Shown here one piece after another: positions 18,483-26,394 of a stretch of 64,000 bases of DNA; positions within the stretch are counted from its first letter, which is position 1, and each line of letters starts with the position of its first letter. A program made the position numbers and the translations under genes. The stretch lies in NCBI GenBank assembly GCA_964392365.1, contig CAYMPH010000002.1, positions 298,000 to 361,999 of the forward strand, in the 5' to 3' direction. Below the pieces are notes generated by a model, which saw only the letters and a program-made list of their open reading frames with translations, made no database searches and was not told where the DNA came from. Source of the DNA: CAYMPH01 sp964392365. GTDB taxonomy: Bacteria > Spirochaetota > UBA4802 > UBA5550.

Positions 18483-18545
18483 ATGAAATTGCAAATCAAA
18501 AGAAACAACCCTGTTCTTTATTGTTGTAGCTATATAATAAGATAA
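18483..18545 (+). CDS. Cysteine-codon leader peptide upstream of cysK operon
   Basis: A 20-residue ORF (ATG 18483, TAA 18543-18545) with an ideal Shine-Dalgarno AGGAGG at 18469-18474, 8 bases upstream. Near its end it has tandem Cys codons (LYCCSY). It lies between the operator and cysK, 80 bases before the cysK start. Leader peptides with clustered codons for the operon's end product are classic attenuation sensors, and Cys-rich leaders are known ahead of sulfur genes in other phyla. The downstream RNA can pair as ACAGT/ACTGT outside ATTTT/AAAAT (about 18545-18577) but has no U tract, so a Rho- or translation-based mechanism is more likely than an intrinsic attenuator. Confidence 0.65.
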   Translation: MKLQIKRNNPVLYCCSYIIR

Positions 18546-18625
18546 CAGTGTAATTTTGCAGTAAAATCAAACTGTAAATAAAAAGTAATTAATCTGGATA
18601 TAATTTGAAATTAAAGGAGATAAAA

Positions 18626-19567
18626 ATGAAAGTTGCAGGAAATGTTATAGATTTAATAGGGAATACACCGCTTGTGCGCATAAACGCTTTGAACAGTGGC
18701 GGATATGCTGATGTTGTTGCAAAGCTTGAATGGTTTAATCCTCTTTCAAGCGTTAAGGATAGAATCGGCGCAGCTATGATAGATGCAGCTGAAAAATCCG
18801 GCCTGCTTAAAAAAGGTATGGTTATTGTTGAACCCACAAGCGGAAATACAGGGATTGCTCTTGCTTTTGTTGCTGCTGCAAAAGGGTATAAACTCATTCT
18901 AACCATGCCGGAAACAATGAGCATTGAAAGACGCAAGCTTCTAAAGGCGCTTGGAGCGGAGCTGGTTCTTACCGAAGGCGCAAAAGGCATGAAAGGAGCT
19001 ATAGCGAAAGCTGAAGAGATTGTAAGTGGAAATTCTAATGCTTTTCTGCCTCAGCAGTTTAAAAATATTGCAAACCCTGAAATTCACCGTAAAACAACAG
19101 CTGAAGAAATCTGGCGTGATACAGACGGAAAAATTGATTTTCTTGTGAGCGGAGTGGGGACGGGAGGAACTATTACAGGAATCGGCGAGGTAATTAAAAG
19201 CAGAAAGCCGGATTTTAAAGTAGTTGCTGTAGAACCAGCAGGTTCACCGGTACTTTCCGGCGGGCAGCCGGGCCCTCATAAAATTCAGGGTATAGGAGCC
19301 GGATTTGTTCCTGAAATATTAAACTCAAGTATTATTGATGAGATTATCAAGGTTCAGGAGTCGGATGCTGGAATTACAGCAAGAAGACTTGCAAAAGAGG
19401 AAGGACTGCTTGTTGGTATTTCTTCCGGTGCAGCTATATGGGCCGCACTGCAGCTTTCTAAACGCGAGGAAAACAAGGGGAAACTTATTGTAGCAATAAG
19501 CCCGAGTGCAGGAGAGCGATATTTAAGCACATGGCTTTTTGATGAGCCGGATTCACCGGCAGTATGA
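18626..19567 (+). CDS. cysK: Cysteine synthase (O-acetylserine sulfhydrylase)
   Basis: 313 residues from ATG 18626 (AAAGGAG 7 bases upstream). Converts O-acetylserine and sulfide to cysteine with PLP. Motifs: IGNTPLVRIN near the N-terminus; the PLP lysine in NPLSSVKDRIG; the substrate loop PTSGNTGIALA; VSGVGTGGTITGIGE for the phosphate-binding glycine loop; PHKIQGIGAGFVP and SSGAAIWAAL near the C-terminus. Full length for the family. First structural gene after the operator and Cys leader, so it heads a trans-sulfuration operon. A CysK or CysM-like substrate preference cannot be separated by eye. Confidence 0.93.
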   Translation: MKVAGNVIDLIGNTPLVRINALNSGGYADVVAKLEWFNPLSSVKDRIGAAMIDAAEKSGLLKKGMVIVEPTSGNTGIALAFVAAAKGYKLILTMPETMSIERRKLLKALGAELVLTEGAKGMKGAIAKAEEIVSGNSNAFLPQQFKNIANPEIHRKTTAEEIWRDTDGKIDFLVSGVGTGGTITGIGEVIKSRKPDFKVVAVEPAGSPVLSGGQPGPHKIQGIGAGFVPEILNSSIIDEIIKVQESDAGITARRLAKEEGLLVGISSGAAIWAALQLSKREENKGKLIVAISPSAGERYLSTWLFDEPDSPAV

Positions 19568-19609
19568 AGATATAAATTATAAAATAAAATAATAAAATGG
19601 AGAAATAAA

Positions 19610-20908
19610 ATGTCTGAAAAAAAATATCGTTTTGAAACACTATCATTGCATGCAGGACAGACTCCTGATCAGGAAACTTTATCGCGAGGTGTTCCTGTAT
19701 ACAGAACAAGCTCTTATCTGTTTAAAAACACGGAACATGCGGCTAATCTATTTGCACTTAAGGAGCTGGGAAATATATACACCCGCCTTATGAATCCGAC
19801 GCATGCTGTTCTTGAAGAGCGAATAAGCGCTCTTGAGGGAGGGGCTGCATCAGTTGCTCTTGCTTCAGGTACGAGCGCTATTCACTATGCGATTATAAAC
19901 CTTGTAAAGCAGGGTGACGAGATTGTTGCCGCCAACAATCTTTATGGGGGAACATACACAATGTTTGATGCGATCCTGCCTCAATTCGGGATCACAACAA
20001 AATTTGTTGATGCGAAAGATCCTAAAAATTTTGAAAAGGCGATTACATCAAAATCGAAACTTATTTTTATTGAGACTATCGGCAACCCTGCGCTTGATTT
20101 TACTGATGTAAGCGAAGTTGCAAAGATCGCACACGCACACGGCATTCCGCTCATAGTTGATGCTACATTCACAACGCCGTATCTTCTAAGAACTATTGAG
20201 CATGGTGCTGATATTGTAATAAATTCTCTTACCAAGTGGATCGGAGGACATGGTTCGGCTATTGGCGGAATTGTAACTGATTCCGGAAAGTTTAACTGGA
20301 AAAGCGATAAATTTCCTTTATTCAATGAACCTGATTCAAATTATCACGGACTCAGGTGGGCGCATGATCTTCCTGAGCCTCTTGCTCCGATTGCATACGC
20401 GCTCAGGCTCAGAACAGTTCCACTTCGAAATCTGGGTGCAGCTATATCACCGGATAATGCCTGGATATTTATTCAGGGAGTTGAGTCGCTTTCTCTCAGG
20501 ATGCAGAAGCATTCAGAAAACGCTCTTAAAGTTGCAGAGTTTCTGAAAAAGGACAAGAGAGTTGAGTGGGTGAGATACCCGGGACTTGCTGATGATCCGT
20601 CAAATGCGGTTGCAAAAAAATATCTGAAAAACGGATTCGGCGGAATGGCAGTGTTCGGTATTAAAGGCGGATTTGATGCAGCTGTTAAACTTATAAATAA
20701 TATTTCTCTTTTCTCGCACGTTGCAAATGTTGGAGATGCAAAAAGTCTTATTCTGCATCCTGCATCAACTTCGCATTCACAGCTTACTGAGATTCAGCAG
20801 CGTGAAGGCGGATTGACTCCGGAACTGATTCGTCTTTCAATCGGCCTTGAGCATCCGGATGATATTATTGAAGCGCTCGATGAGGCATTGGCAATTTCAC
20901 AAAAGTAG
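19610..20908 (+). CDS. metY: O-acetylhomoserine sulfhydrylase (Cys/Met metabolism PLP enzyme)
   Basis: 432 residues, longer than the cystathionine enzymes downstream and of the length typical of O-acetylhomoserine aminocarboxypropyltransferase. Diagnostic start LSLHAGQTPDQETLSRGVPVYRTSSY, the insert LGNIYTRLMNPTHAVLEERI, the PLP lysine in NSLTKWIGGHG, and the C-terminal HPASTSHSQLTEIQQREGGLTPELIRLSIGLEHPDDI. It makes homocysteine directly from O-acetylhomoserine and sulfide. It follows cysK by 42 bases and has its own ribosome site (TGGAGAAATAAA). A strong hairpin lies just after its stop. Confidence 0.9.
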   Translation: MSEKKYRFETLSLHAGQTPDQETLSRGVPVYRTSSYLFKNTEHAANLFALKELGNIYTRLMNPTHAVLEERISALEGGAASVALASGTSAIHYAIINLVKQGDEIVAANNLYGGTYTMFDAILPQFGITTKFVDAKDPKNFEKAITSKSKLIFIETIGNPALDFTDVSEVAKIAHAHGIPLIVDATFTTPYLLRTIEHGADIVINSLTKWIGGHGSAIGGIVTDSGKFNWKSDKFPLFNEPDSNYHGLRWAHDLPEPLAPIAYALRLRTVPLRNLGAAISPDNAWIFIQGVESLSLRMQKHSENALKVAEFLKKDKRVEWVRYPGLADDPSNAVAKKYLKNGFGGMAVFGIKGGFDAAVKLINNISLFSHVANVGDAKSLILHPASTSHSQLTEIQQREGGLTPELIRLSIGLEHPDDIIEALDEALAISQK

Positions 20909-20918
20909 GAATGATCTG

Positions 20919-20948
20919 CAGGGCTGGCTGCAGGTATAGTCAGCCCTG
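20919..20948 (+). repeat. Strong RNA hairpin after metY, no U tract
   Basis: An 11-pair stem CAGGGCTGGCT / AGTCAGCCCTG (one G-U) with an 8-base loop lies 10 bases after the metY stop. No T run follows, so it is not a canonical terminator; it may protect the mRNA 3' end or partly attenuate the downstream genes. Confidence 0.6.
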
Positions 20949-20976
20949 TATAAAAAACAGGAATTGGTTGCAATTT

Positions 20977-21440
20977 ATGAAAACAGAAATAAAATTATCA
21001 CAGATAAAAATAATTGATGAGGAGGCAGCTGGAGCGATAAATTCACTGCTGTACCATACCTCTGATTTTTTCAGCACCCCGATGGTTGAAAATCTACCCG
21101 CTGAATATTCCCGTTCTGCAAATCCTTTCAGAGAGAACATTGTTTCTTTAATATCGGATATTGAAAATTTAATGGGTGCTTCAGCATTCGGTTCAGTTCA
21201 GCTGGAAAAAAATTCTGAAATTTAATAGTGAACTGATAATCATATCTGCCTGTAAATAATTGATTCTAAGGCACAAGCCGGGAATTTTGATAAAAAAGAA
21301 ATTTTTATAAATAATGAAACGGGTGTTCATCTTGAATTTGCATATTAAATTCAGATTTCATTCTGCTGCTGAAATGCTTGACGGGGGTTAAATAATATTA
21401 CTTTAGTTCCATTTGAATTGTCCGGTTTTTTGATGAAAGG
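20977..21440 (+). pseudogene. Decayed cystathionine gamma-synthase/lyase-type paralogue
   Basis: From ATG 20977, an 82-residue frame (ending 21225) aligns along its length with the N-terminus of the intact enzyme at 21476: KLSQIKIIDEEAAGAIN against KLAQAGIVADEASGAIS, and AEYSRSANPFRENIVSLISDIE against FEYTRTSNPTRDVLEKIMADIE. After stop codons the same frame resumes near 21262 (GNFDKKEIFINNETGVHLEFAY against GFNGKNIHDKQSSGNGAMLSFRTK). A shifted frame then continues (SAAEMLDG, LNNITLVPFELSG) like the C-terminal domain. About 200 central residues, including the PLP lysine, are deleted. It is a remnant of a tandem duplication, not a working gene, though the 82-residue frame could still be translated. 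Confidence 0.7.
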
Positions 21441-21475
21441 CTCCTGTTTGAAATTAATGGTATTGGCGGTGTTAA

Positions 21476-22609
21476 ATGAATATTAATACAAAACTGGCTC
21501 AGGCAGGTATAGTTGCCGATGAAGCTTCCGGGGCTATAAGCACGCCGATTTATCAGACTGCTACCTTCATAAGCAGAAAGGGTGTTGCAAAACAGTTTGA
21601 ATATACAAGAACAAGCAATCCCACAAGGGATGTACTTGAAAAAATAATGGCAGATATTGAATGCGGCGCAGGCGGCTGTGCATTCGCATCGGGCATGGCG
21701 GCTATTACTGCGGTCATGTCGCTTTTCAGCAGCGGCGACCGTATAATCGCTTCTGAGGATCTTTATGGAGGAACATTCCGTTTATTCGGAAGCATTTTAA
21801 ACAAGTTCGGAATCACTGTAACCTATGCTGATACCACAAGCATTGATAAAATAGAAAAAGAAATAGACGGGACTGTAAAGGCATTATTTATCGAAACCCC
21901 ATCCAATCCTACAATGAAAATTGCAGATATTAAGGCTGTTGCAGATTTTGCACGGGCTAAAGGGCTGAAATGCATTGTGGATAACACATTCATGACCCCG
22001 TATTTTCAAAGACCGATCGAGCTCGGGGCTGATATAGTAGTTCACAGCGGAACAAAATTTCTTGGAGGGCATAATGACACACTTTGCGGAATTGTTGTGT
22101 GCGCTGATGAAGCTGACTTTGAGCAGATCCGTTTTATCCAGAACACAACGGGCGGAGTTCTTTCGCCTCATGACAGCTGGCTTATACTCCGCGGCTTAAA
22201 AACTTTAAGCGTGAGACTGGACAGGGCGCAGTCAAATGCAGAAAAAATTGCAGAATGGATGCTTTCGAGAAATGAAATTTCAGAAGTTTATTATCCTGGA
22301 ATAGATGGTTTTAATGGGAAAAATATTCATGATAAGCAGTCTTCGGGAAACGGTGCTATGCTTTCTTTCAGAACAAAGGATGCTGCAACAGCTGAACAGC
22401 TGATTTACGGATGCAGGGTTATCCGGTTTGCAGAGAGCCTCGGCGGTGTGGAAACATTAGTTACGCGTCCATCCACCCAGACTCATTCCTTTATGCCTGA
22501 AGATCTCAGGGAGCGGCTCGGCATTACGGATACTCTTTTAAGACTTTCAGTCGGGATTGAAGATTCCGGAGATCTTATCAGCGATCTTGAAAATTCGCTG
22601 GAGGCATAA
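21476..22609 (+). CDS. metB: Cystathionine gamma-synthase-type PLP enzyme (trans-sulfuration)
   Basis: 377 residues with the full Cys/Met metabolism PLP-enzyme pattern: IYQTATF, YTRTSNPTRDVLE, FASGMAAITAVM, the DLYGGTFRLF loop, ETPSNPTMKIAD, the PLP lysine in VHSGTKFLGGHND, and ESLGGVETLVTRPSTQTH near the end. It probably condenses an O-acylhomoserine with cysteine to cystathionine, or sulfide to homocysteine as in the MetI group. Synthase and lyase cannot be reliably told apart by motifs, so the symbol is provisional. The next paralogue starts 1 base after its stop, so they are co-translated. Confidence 0.83.
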   Translation: MNINTKLAQAGIVADEASGAISTPIYQTATFISRKGVAKQFEYTRTSNPTRDVLEKIMADIECGAGGCAFASGMAAITAVMSLFSSGDRIIASEDLYGGTFRLFGSILNKFGITVTYADTTSIDKIEKEIDGTVKALFIETPSNPTMKIADIKAVADFARAKGLKCIVDNTFMTPYFQRPIELGADIVVHSGTKFLGGHNDTLCGIVVCADEADFEQIRFIQNTTGGVLSPHDSWLILRGLKTLSVRLDRAQSNAEKIAEWMLSRNEISEVYYPGIDGFNGKNIHDKQSSGNGAMLSFRTKDAATAEQLIYGCRVIRFAESLGGVETLVTRPSTQTHSFMPEDLRERLGITDTLLRLSVGIEDSGDLISDLENSLEA

Positions 22610-22610
22610 T

Positions 22611-23744
22611 ATGAAATATGATACTAAAATTCTTCACGGAGCAGCAGACAGGGACCCTTATACAGGCGCGCTCAGCATTCCGATATATCCTGCCTCAACT
22701 TATCATCAGAAAGACGTTGATTCAGTTCAGGAATTTGAATATTCGAGGGCAGGAAACCCGACGCGCGGCGCGCTTGAGGAAACTCTCGGCATGCTTGAAG
22801 GCGGGACAGGTTTTGCATTTGCCTCAGGGGTTGCTGCTATAACTGCTGCTCTCACAGCGGTACTGAATGCAGGAGATCATGTTGTTGTTACTAAAGATCT
22901 ATATGGCGGAACATACCGTCTGCTTACTAAATATCTTAACCGCCTGGGAATAACCCATACTTTTGTAGACACTACAGATGTAAAAAAAACAGAGCAGGCT
23001 ATTTTAAAAAACACAAAAGCATTATTTCTGGAAAGTCCTTCCAATCCGCTTTTGAAAATTATTGATTTTGAGGCAATGGCTGCTCTTGCAGGCAGGCTGG
23101 GTCTGATTTCAATGGTTGATAATACGTTTCTGTCTCCATATTTTTTCCGGCCGATTGAATTTGGAATTGATCTTTCAATTCACAGTGCAACAAAATTTCT
23201 CGGAGGACACAGCGATCTTATTGCTGGAGCAGTAATTGCGCGGACAGAAGAGCTTGCTGAGAAAATCGGTTTTGTGCAGAAAACTACAGGTTCGGTTCTT
23301 TCACCTGAAAATTCATGGCTTTTACTGCGGGGTATCAAGACATTGAGACCGCGTATGACTATGCAGTCTGAAGGAGCCATGAGGATTGCAAGGTGGCTTT
23401 CTGATCAGACATGGGTTGAACAGGTTTATTATCCGGGACTTCCGGATCATCCAGGGCACGAAATTATTAGCAGGCAGGCTTCGGGATATGGTGCTGTTGT
23501 TTCATTTTCAGCCGATACCCGTGAACGCGCCTACGCTATAATGAAAGGTGTGAAACACTGGACTGTTGCCGTATCACTCGGAGGAGTTGAGTCTATTCTT
23601 TCATATCCGGCTAAAATGTCTCATGCCTCCATACCTGAAAAAGAACGCGAAGAGCTTGGTATAACGGATAGACTTATCAGATTATCTATTGGTCTTGAGG
23701 ACGTTGATGATCTGATTGATGATATTAAACAGGCATGTGTATAA
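22611..23744 (+). CDS. Cystathionine beta/gamma-lyase-type PLP enzyme
   Basis: 377 residues from ATG 22611, with GGAGG inside the end of the previous gene as ribosome site. Same fold as its neighbour but distinct: TKILHGAADRDPYTGALSIPIYPASTYHQ, YSRAGNPTRGALEE, FASGVAAITAAL, DLYGGTYRLL, the PLP lysine in IHSATKFLGGHSD, and VSLGGVESILSYPAKMSHASIP. It resembles the MetC/MccB group that cleaves cystathionine. With metY and the previous enzyme the operon can interconvert cysteine and homocysteine (inference from family). The tail-to-head arrangement with a decayed third copy indicates a history of tandem duplication. Confidence 0.85.
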   Translation: MKYDTKILHGAADRDPYTGALSIPIYPASTYHQKDVDSVQEFEYSRAGNPTRGALEETLGMLEGGTGFAFASGVAAITAALTAVLNAGDHVVVTKDLYGGTYRLLTKYLNRLGITHTFVDTTDVKKTEQAILKNTKALFLESPSNPLLKIIDFEAMAALAGRLGLISMVDNTFLSPYFFRPIEFGIDLSIHSATKFLGGHSDLIAGAVIARTEELAEKIGFVQKTTGSVLSPENSWLLLRGIKTLRPRMTMQSEGAMRIARWLSDQTWVEQVYYPGLPDHPGHEIISRQASGYGAVVSFSADTRERAYAIMKGVKHWTVAVSLGGVESILSYPAKMSHASIPEKEREELGITDRLIRLSIGLEDVDDLIDDIKQACV

Positions 23745-23750
23745 AATCAG

Positions 23751-24761
23751 ATGCTGCGTATTGCAATAAACGGTTACGGCAGAATAGGCAGGTGTGTACT
23801 CCGGGCTCTTTATGAATTGGGATACAGGGATAGAGCTGAAGTGGTGGCAGTGAATGATATTTCTGATTTTGATGCCCGCATAAGATTGACTAAATATGAT
23901 TCAGCACAAGGCAGATTCGGCCTTCCTGTGGAACGAAGCGGCGATCATATGATAGTGGGAAATGACAGGATTAAGCTGATTTCAGAACCGGATTGCAGCT
24001 GTCTTCCATGGAAGGAAACCGGCGTTGATATTGTACTGGACTGCACCGGAATTTTACATAGCAGAGCTGATATTGAAAATCATTTGAAATCCGGCGCAGG
24101 AAAAGTTCTTTTATCTTATCCCGGTCCATCAGATGTAGATATAACGGTTGTTTACGGTGTCAATCACCATCTGCTAGAGTCTTCACACCGGGTTGTATCA
24201 AATGCATCATGCACTTCGAATTGCGCTATCCCGATACTTAATGTTATTGATTCTGAATTCGGAATTGATTTCGGAAATCTTGCTGTTGTTCATTCAATAA
24301 TGAACGATCAGCCTGCAATGGACTCGTATCATAATTCTGAATCAAGGAAAAACCGCAGCGGTGTCCATTCAATTGTACCTGTGGAAACAAAGCTTGCTAT
24401 GGGTATTGCACGGGTTATGCCGCAGCTTAAAGATATTATTACAGCATCAGCAGTTCGCGTTCCAACTATTAATGTTTCTGCAATGGATCTTACAATTATT
24501 TTAAAGAAGAAAACAGATGCGGAACAGATAAATGAGATTATAAGCAGGGCGTCAAAAACTTATCTTTCAGGAATCATCGGAGTTGAACTGGAAAAGCTTG
24601 TTTCTGTAGATTTTACTCACAATCAATTGTCATGCATTTTAGATGCTTCTATGACCCAGGTTGCAGGAGGAAAGCTTATTAAGCTTTTTGCCTGGTTTGA
24701 TAATGAATGGGCTTATGCAGCACGAATGCTGGATACTGCACTGGCTATGAACAGAATATAG
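23751..24761 (+). CDS. epd: Erythrose-4-phosphate dehydrogenase-like (GAPDH superfamily)
   Basis: 336 residues. An NAD-binding start RIAINGYGRIGRCVLRAL is followed by a catalytic Cys in SNASCTSNCAIP and His in VVHSIMNDQPAMDSYHN, and then VRVPTINVSAMDLTI and WFDNEWAYAARMLDTALAM. The MNDQPAMDSYH loop and the C-terminal phrases match Epd (E4PDH) better than glycolytic GAPDH. Epd feeds the DXP-dependent route to PLP, so its place after four PLP-enzyme genes makes cofactor supply a sensible reading (inference). A GAPDH role is the alternative. It starts 6 bases after the preceding stop and ends the first sulfur operon. Confidence 0.78.
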   Translation: MLRIAINGYGRIGRCVLRALYELGYRDRAEVVAVNDISDFDARIRLTKYDSAQGRFGLPVERSGDHMIVGNDRIKLISEPDCSCLPWKETGVDIVLDCTGILHSRADIENHLKSGAGKVLLSYPGPSDVDITVVYGVNHHLLESSHRVVSNASCTSNCAIPILNVIDSEFGIDFGNLAVVHSIMNDQPAMDSYHNSESRKNRSGVHSIVPVETKLAMGIARVMPQLKDIITASAVRVPTINVSAMDLTIILKKKTDAEQINEIISRASKTYLSGIIGVELEKLVSVDFTHNQLSCILDASMTQVAGGKLIKLFAWFDNEWAYAARMLDTALAMNRI

Positions 24762-24776
24762 ATTTTATTTATTTTA

Positions 24777-24824
24777 TTGACAAAAAGATTAAATGCATCC
24801 AATTGGACTAAATTGGTAGTATAT
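24777..24824 (+). promoter_or_regulatory. Promoter box plus dyad operator before Rrf2 regulator gene
   Basis: TTGACA at 24777-24782; the half-site ATTGGTAGTATAT begins exactly 30 bases after the TTGACA (24812), as at the cysK operon. The left half is degenerate (CATCCAATT). The spacer GGACTAA resembles TAGACCTG of the first site. Consistent with autoregulation of the Rrf2 gene starting at 24838. Confidence 0.7.
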
Positions 24825-24837
24825 CGGGAGTTCAGCA

Positions 24838-25275
24838 ATGAAATTATCTACAAGAAGCAGATACGGTGTAAGAATGATGTATGAGCTGGCTGTTCATTAC
24901 GGAAAGGAATCTGTAATCATCAGGGACATAGCTGAACGTCAGGATATATCTGAAAAATATCTTTCAAAACTTATAATGCCTCTCAAAGGTGCAAAGCTTG
25001 TTAATTCAGCCCGCGGATCACACGGAGGTTATATTCTTGCCCGCGATCCGTCAAAAATAACCCTTAGGGAGATCGTTGAAATTATGGAGGGCGGAATAAC
25101 AGTTGTTGAATGCATTAAAAACAGCGATGTTTGTGATAGATCAAATGAATGTCCTACCAGAGATATATGGTGCGGTCTTGATAAAGCTATATCCGGATAT
25201 CTTGACAGTATCACACTTGAAGAAATAGTAAAAAGAGGCAGCGGTTTTGATACTAATTCGAGCTATTGCATTTAA
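24838..25275 (+). CDS. Rrf2-family transcriptional regulator with Fe-S-type cysteines
   Basis: 145 residues. The start MKLSTRSRYGVRMMYELA and the wing region SARGSHGGYILARDPSKITLREIVEIMEG are classic Rrf2. Cys92, Cys99, Cys105 and Cys112 (VVECIKNSDVCDRSNECPTRDIWC) approximate the IscR ligand spacing (C-x5/6-C-x5-C), so a [2Fe-2S] or similar cluster is plausible. CymR, the cysteine-metabolism member, lacks such ligands. The neighbours are cysteine synthesis genes before it and mnmA, ThiF-like and cysteine desulfurase genes after it, so it likely senses sulfur or Fe-S status. It is preceded by the same operator found before cysK, which suggests autoregulation. Ribosome site GGGAG. Confidence 0.88.
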   Translation: MKLSTRSRYGVRMMYELAVHYGKESVIIRDIAERQDISEKYLSKLIMPLKGAKLVNSARGSHGGYILARDPSKITLREIVEIMEGGITVVECIKNSDVCDRSNECPTRDIWCGLDKAISGYLDSITLEEIVKRGSGFDTNSSYCI

Positions 25276-25308
25276 GCCAATGGGAAAAATCCGGAGCTGG
25301 AAAAGTTT

Positions 25309-26373
25309 ATGAAAATTGCAGTAGGTCTTAGCGGTGGCGTTGATTCTGCTGTAGCTGCCTTTTTATTAAAAGAGCAGAAATATGATTTATTCGGCGTTAC
25401 AATGAAAATTTGGTCAGGTAAAGACATCCCTGAATCTACGAAGCATGCATGCTACGGTCCGGGAGAAGAGAATGAAATCCGCCGTGCAGCTGAAATATGT
25501 AAAGCCATAGGAATCCCGCATCACGTTTATGATTTATCTGCAGAATATGAAAAAACAATACTCGGCAATTTTAAAAATGAATATCTCAAGGGAAGAACCC
25601 CTAATCCGTGCGTATTATGCAATCAGAGCATGAAGTTCGGATTGCTGCCTGCTGCTGCTAAAGATATCCTCGGTGCTGAATTTTTTGCAACAGGCCATTA
25701 TGCAATAACTGAAACAGATAATACAAGCGGACGCGCAATACTCAGGAAAGCCCGTGATTTATCAAAGGATCAGTCTTATTTTATTCACCGTCTGACGCAG
25801 GATCAGCTGCATGGAGCAATATTTCCTCTTGGCAATTTAATGAAAGAGGAAGTTCGTAAAATTGCCAGAGAAAAAGGAATACCTTCATGGAATGACCCTG
25901 AAAGCCAGGATTTTTATGAAGGTGATTATAAAGAATTGATCGGTCATGATGACGAGCCGGGAGATATTGTAGATGCCAGGGGATCAGTGATAGGCAGGCA
26001 TCAGGGAATCTGGAATTATACAATAGGACAAAGGCGGGGTCTGGGCATTGCAGCGCCGGAGCCGTTATATGTTACAGAAATAGATGCTTCTATGAAAAGG
26101 GTTATTGTTGCCCCTAAACTGGAATCTCTTAGAGGATCATTTCTTGCTACGCGATTCAACTGGGTGTCAGAAAATTGTGTAGTTGCATCGAAGCAGTATA
26201 CTGTGAAAACACGTTCATCACAATCAGGTTCAGAATGCACAGTGGAAACTGCTGATAATCTGACTTTGCAAATTCAATTGAAAAAACCGGATATCGGAAT
26301 TGCTGCAGGCCAATCTGCAGTGCTGTATGACGGTGACCTGCTGATCGGCGGCGGAATAATTGAATATAAATAA
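25309..26373 (+). CDS. mnmA: tRNA-specific 2-thiouridylase, variant catalytic cysteines
   Basis: 354 residues with the PP-loop GLSGGVDSA at residues 6-14, TPNPCVLCN at 98-105, FATGHYA, LRKARDLSKDQSYF and YTIGQRRGLG. It would thiolate U34 of Lys, Glu and Gln tRNAs, taking sulfur from a cysteine desulfurase relay. The usual catalytic pair is altered: Asp99 of the E. coli enzyme is Cys101 here, giving Cys101-x2-Cys104, and the second catalytic Cys (E. coli Cys199) is Tyr203 (SQDFYEGDY). An extra Cys48 sits in HACYGPGEEN. This suggests an Fe-S or otherwise different sulfur-transfer chemistry. Second gene of the Rrf2 operon. Confidence 0.88.
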   Translation: MKIAVGLSGGVDSAVAAFLLKEQKYDLFGVTMKIWSGKDIPESTKHACYGPGEENEIRRAAEICKAIGIPHHVYDLSAEYEKTILGNFKNEYLKGRTPNPCVLCNQSMKFGLLPAAAKDILGAEFFATGHYAITETDNTSGRAILRKARDLSKDQSYFIHRLTQDQLHGAIFPLGNLMKEEVRKIAREKGIPSWNDPESQDFYEGDYKELIGHDDEPGDIVDARGSVIGRHQGIWNYTIGQRRGLGIAAPEPLYVTEIDASMKRVIVAPKLESLRGSFLATRFNWVSENCVVASKQYTVKTRSSQSGSECTVETADNLTLQIQLKKPDIGIAAGQSAVLYDGDLLIGGGIIEYK

Positions 26374-26394
26374 AATTGAAAAAGAAATTAATTG

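Noticed and set aside
18545..18600. Intrinsic attenuator directly after the Cys leader ORF
   Set aside because: The possible stem is weak, has an internal loop and is not followed by a T run, so I do not call a terminator.
20911..20976. Upstream extension of the decayed PLP-enzyme frame (start at 20911)
   Set aside because: This stretch contains the strong hairpin after metY, and homology to the intact paralogue begins only at the ATG at 20977.
21226..21475. SAM or other riboswitch upstream of the metB-type gene
   Set aside because: No SAM-I/II-type conserved core was visible, and most of the region is explained as the remnant C-terminal part of a pseudogene.
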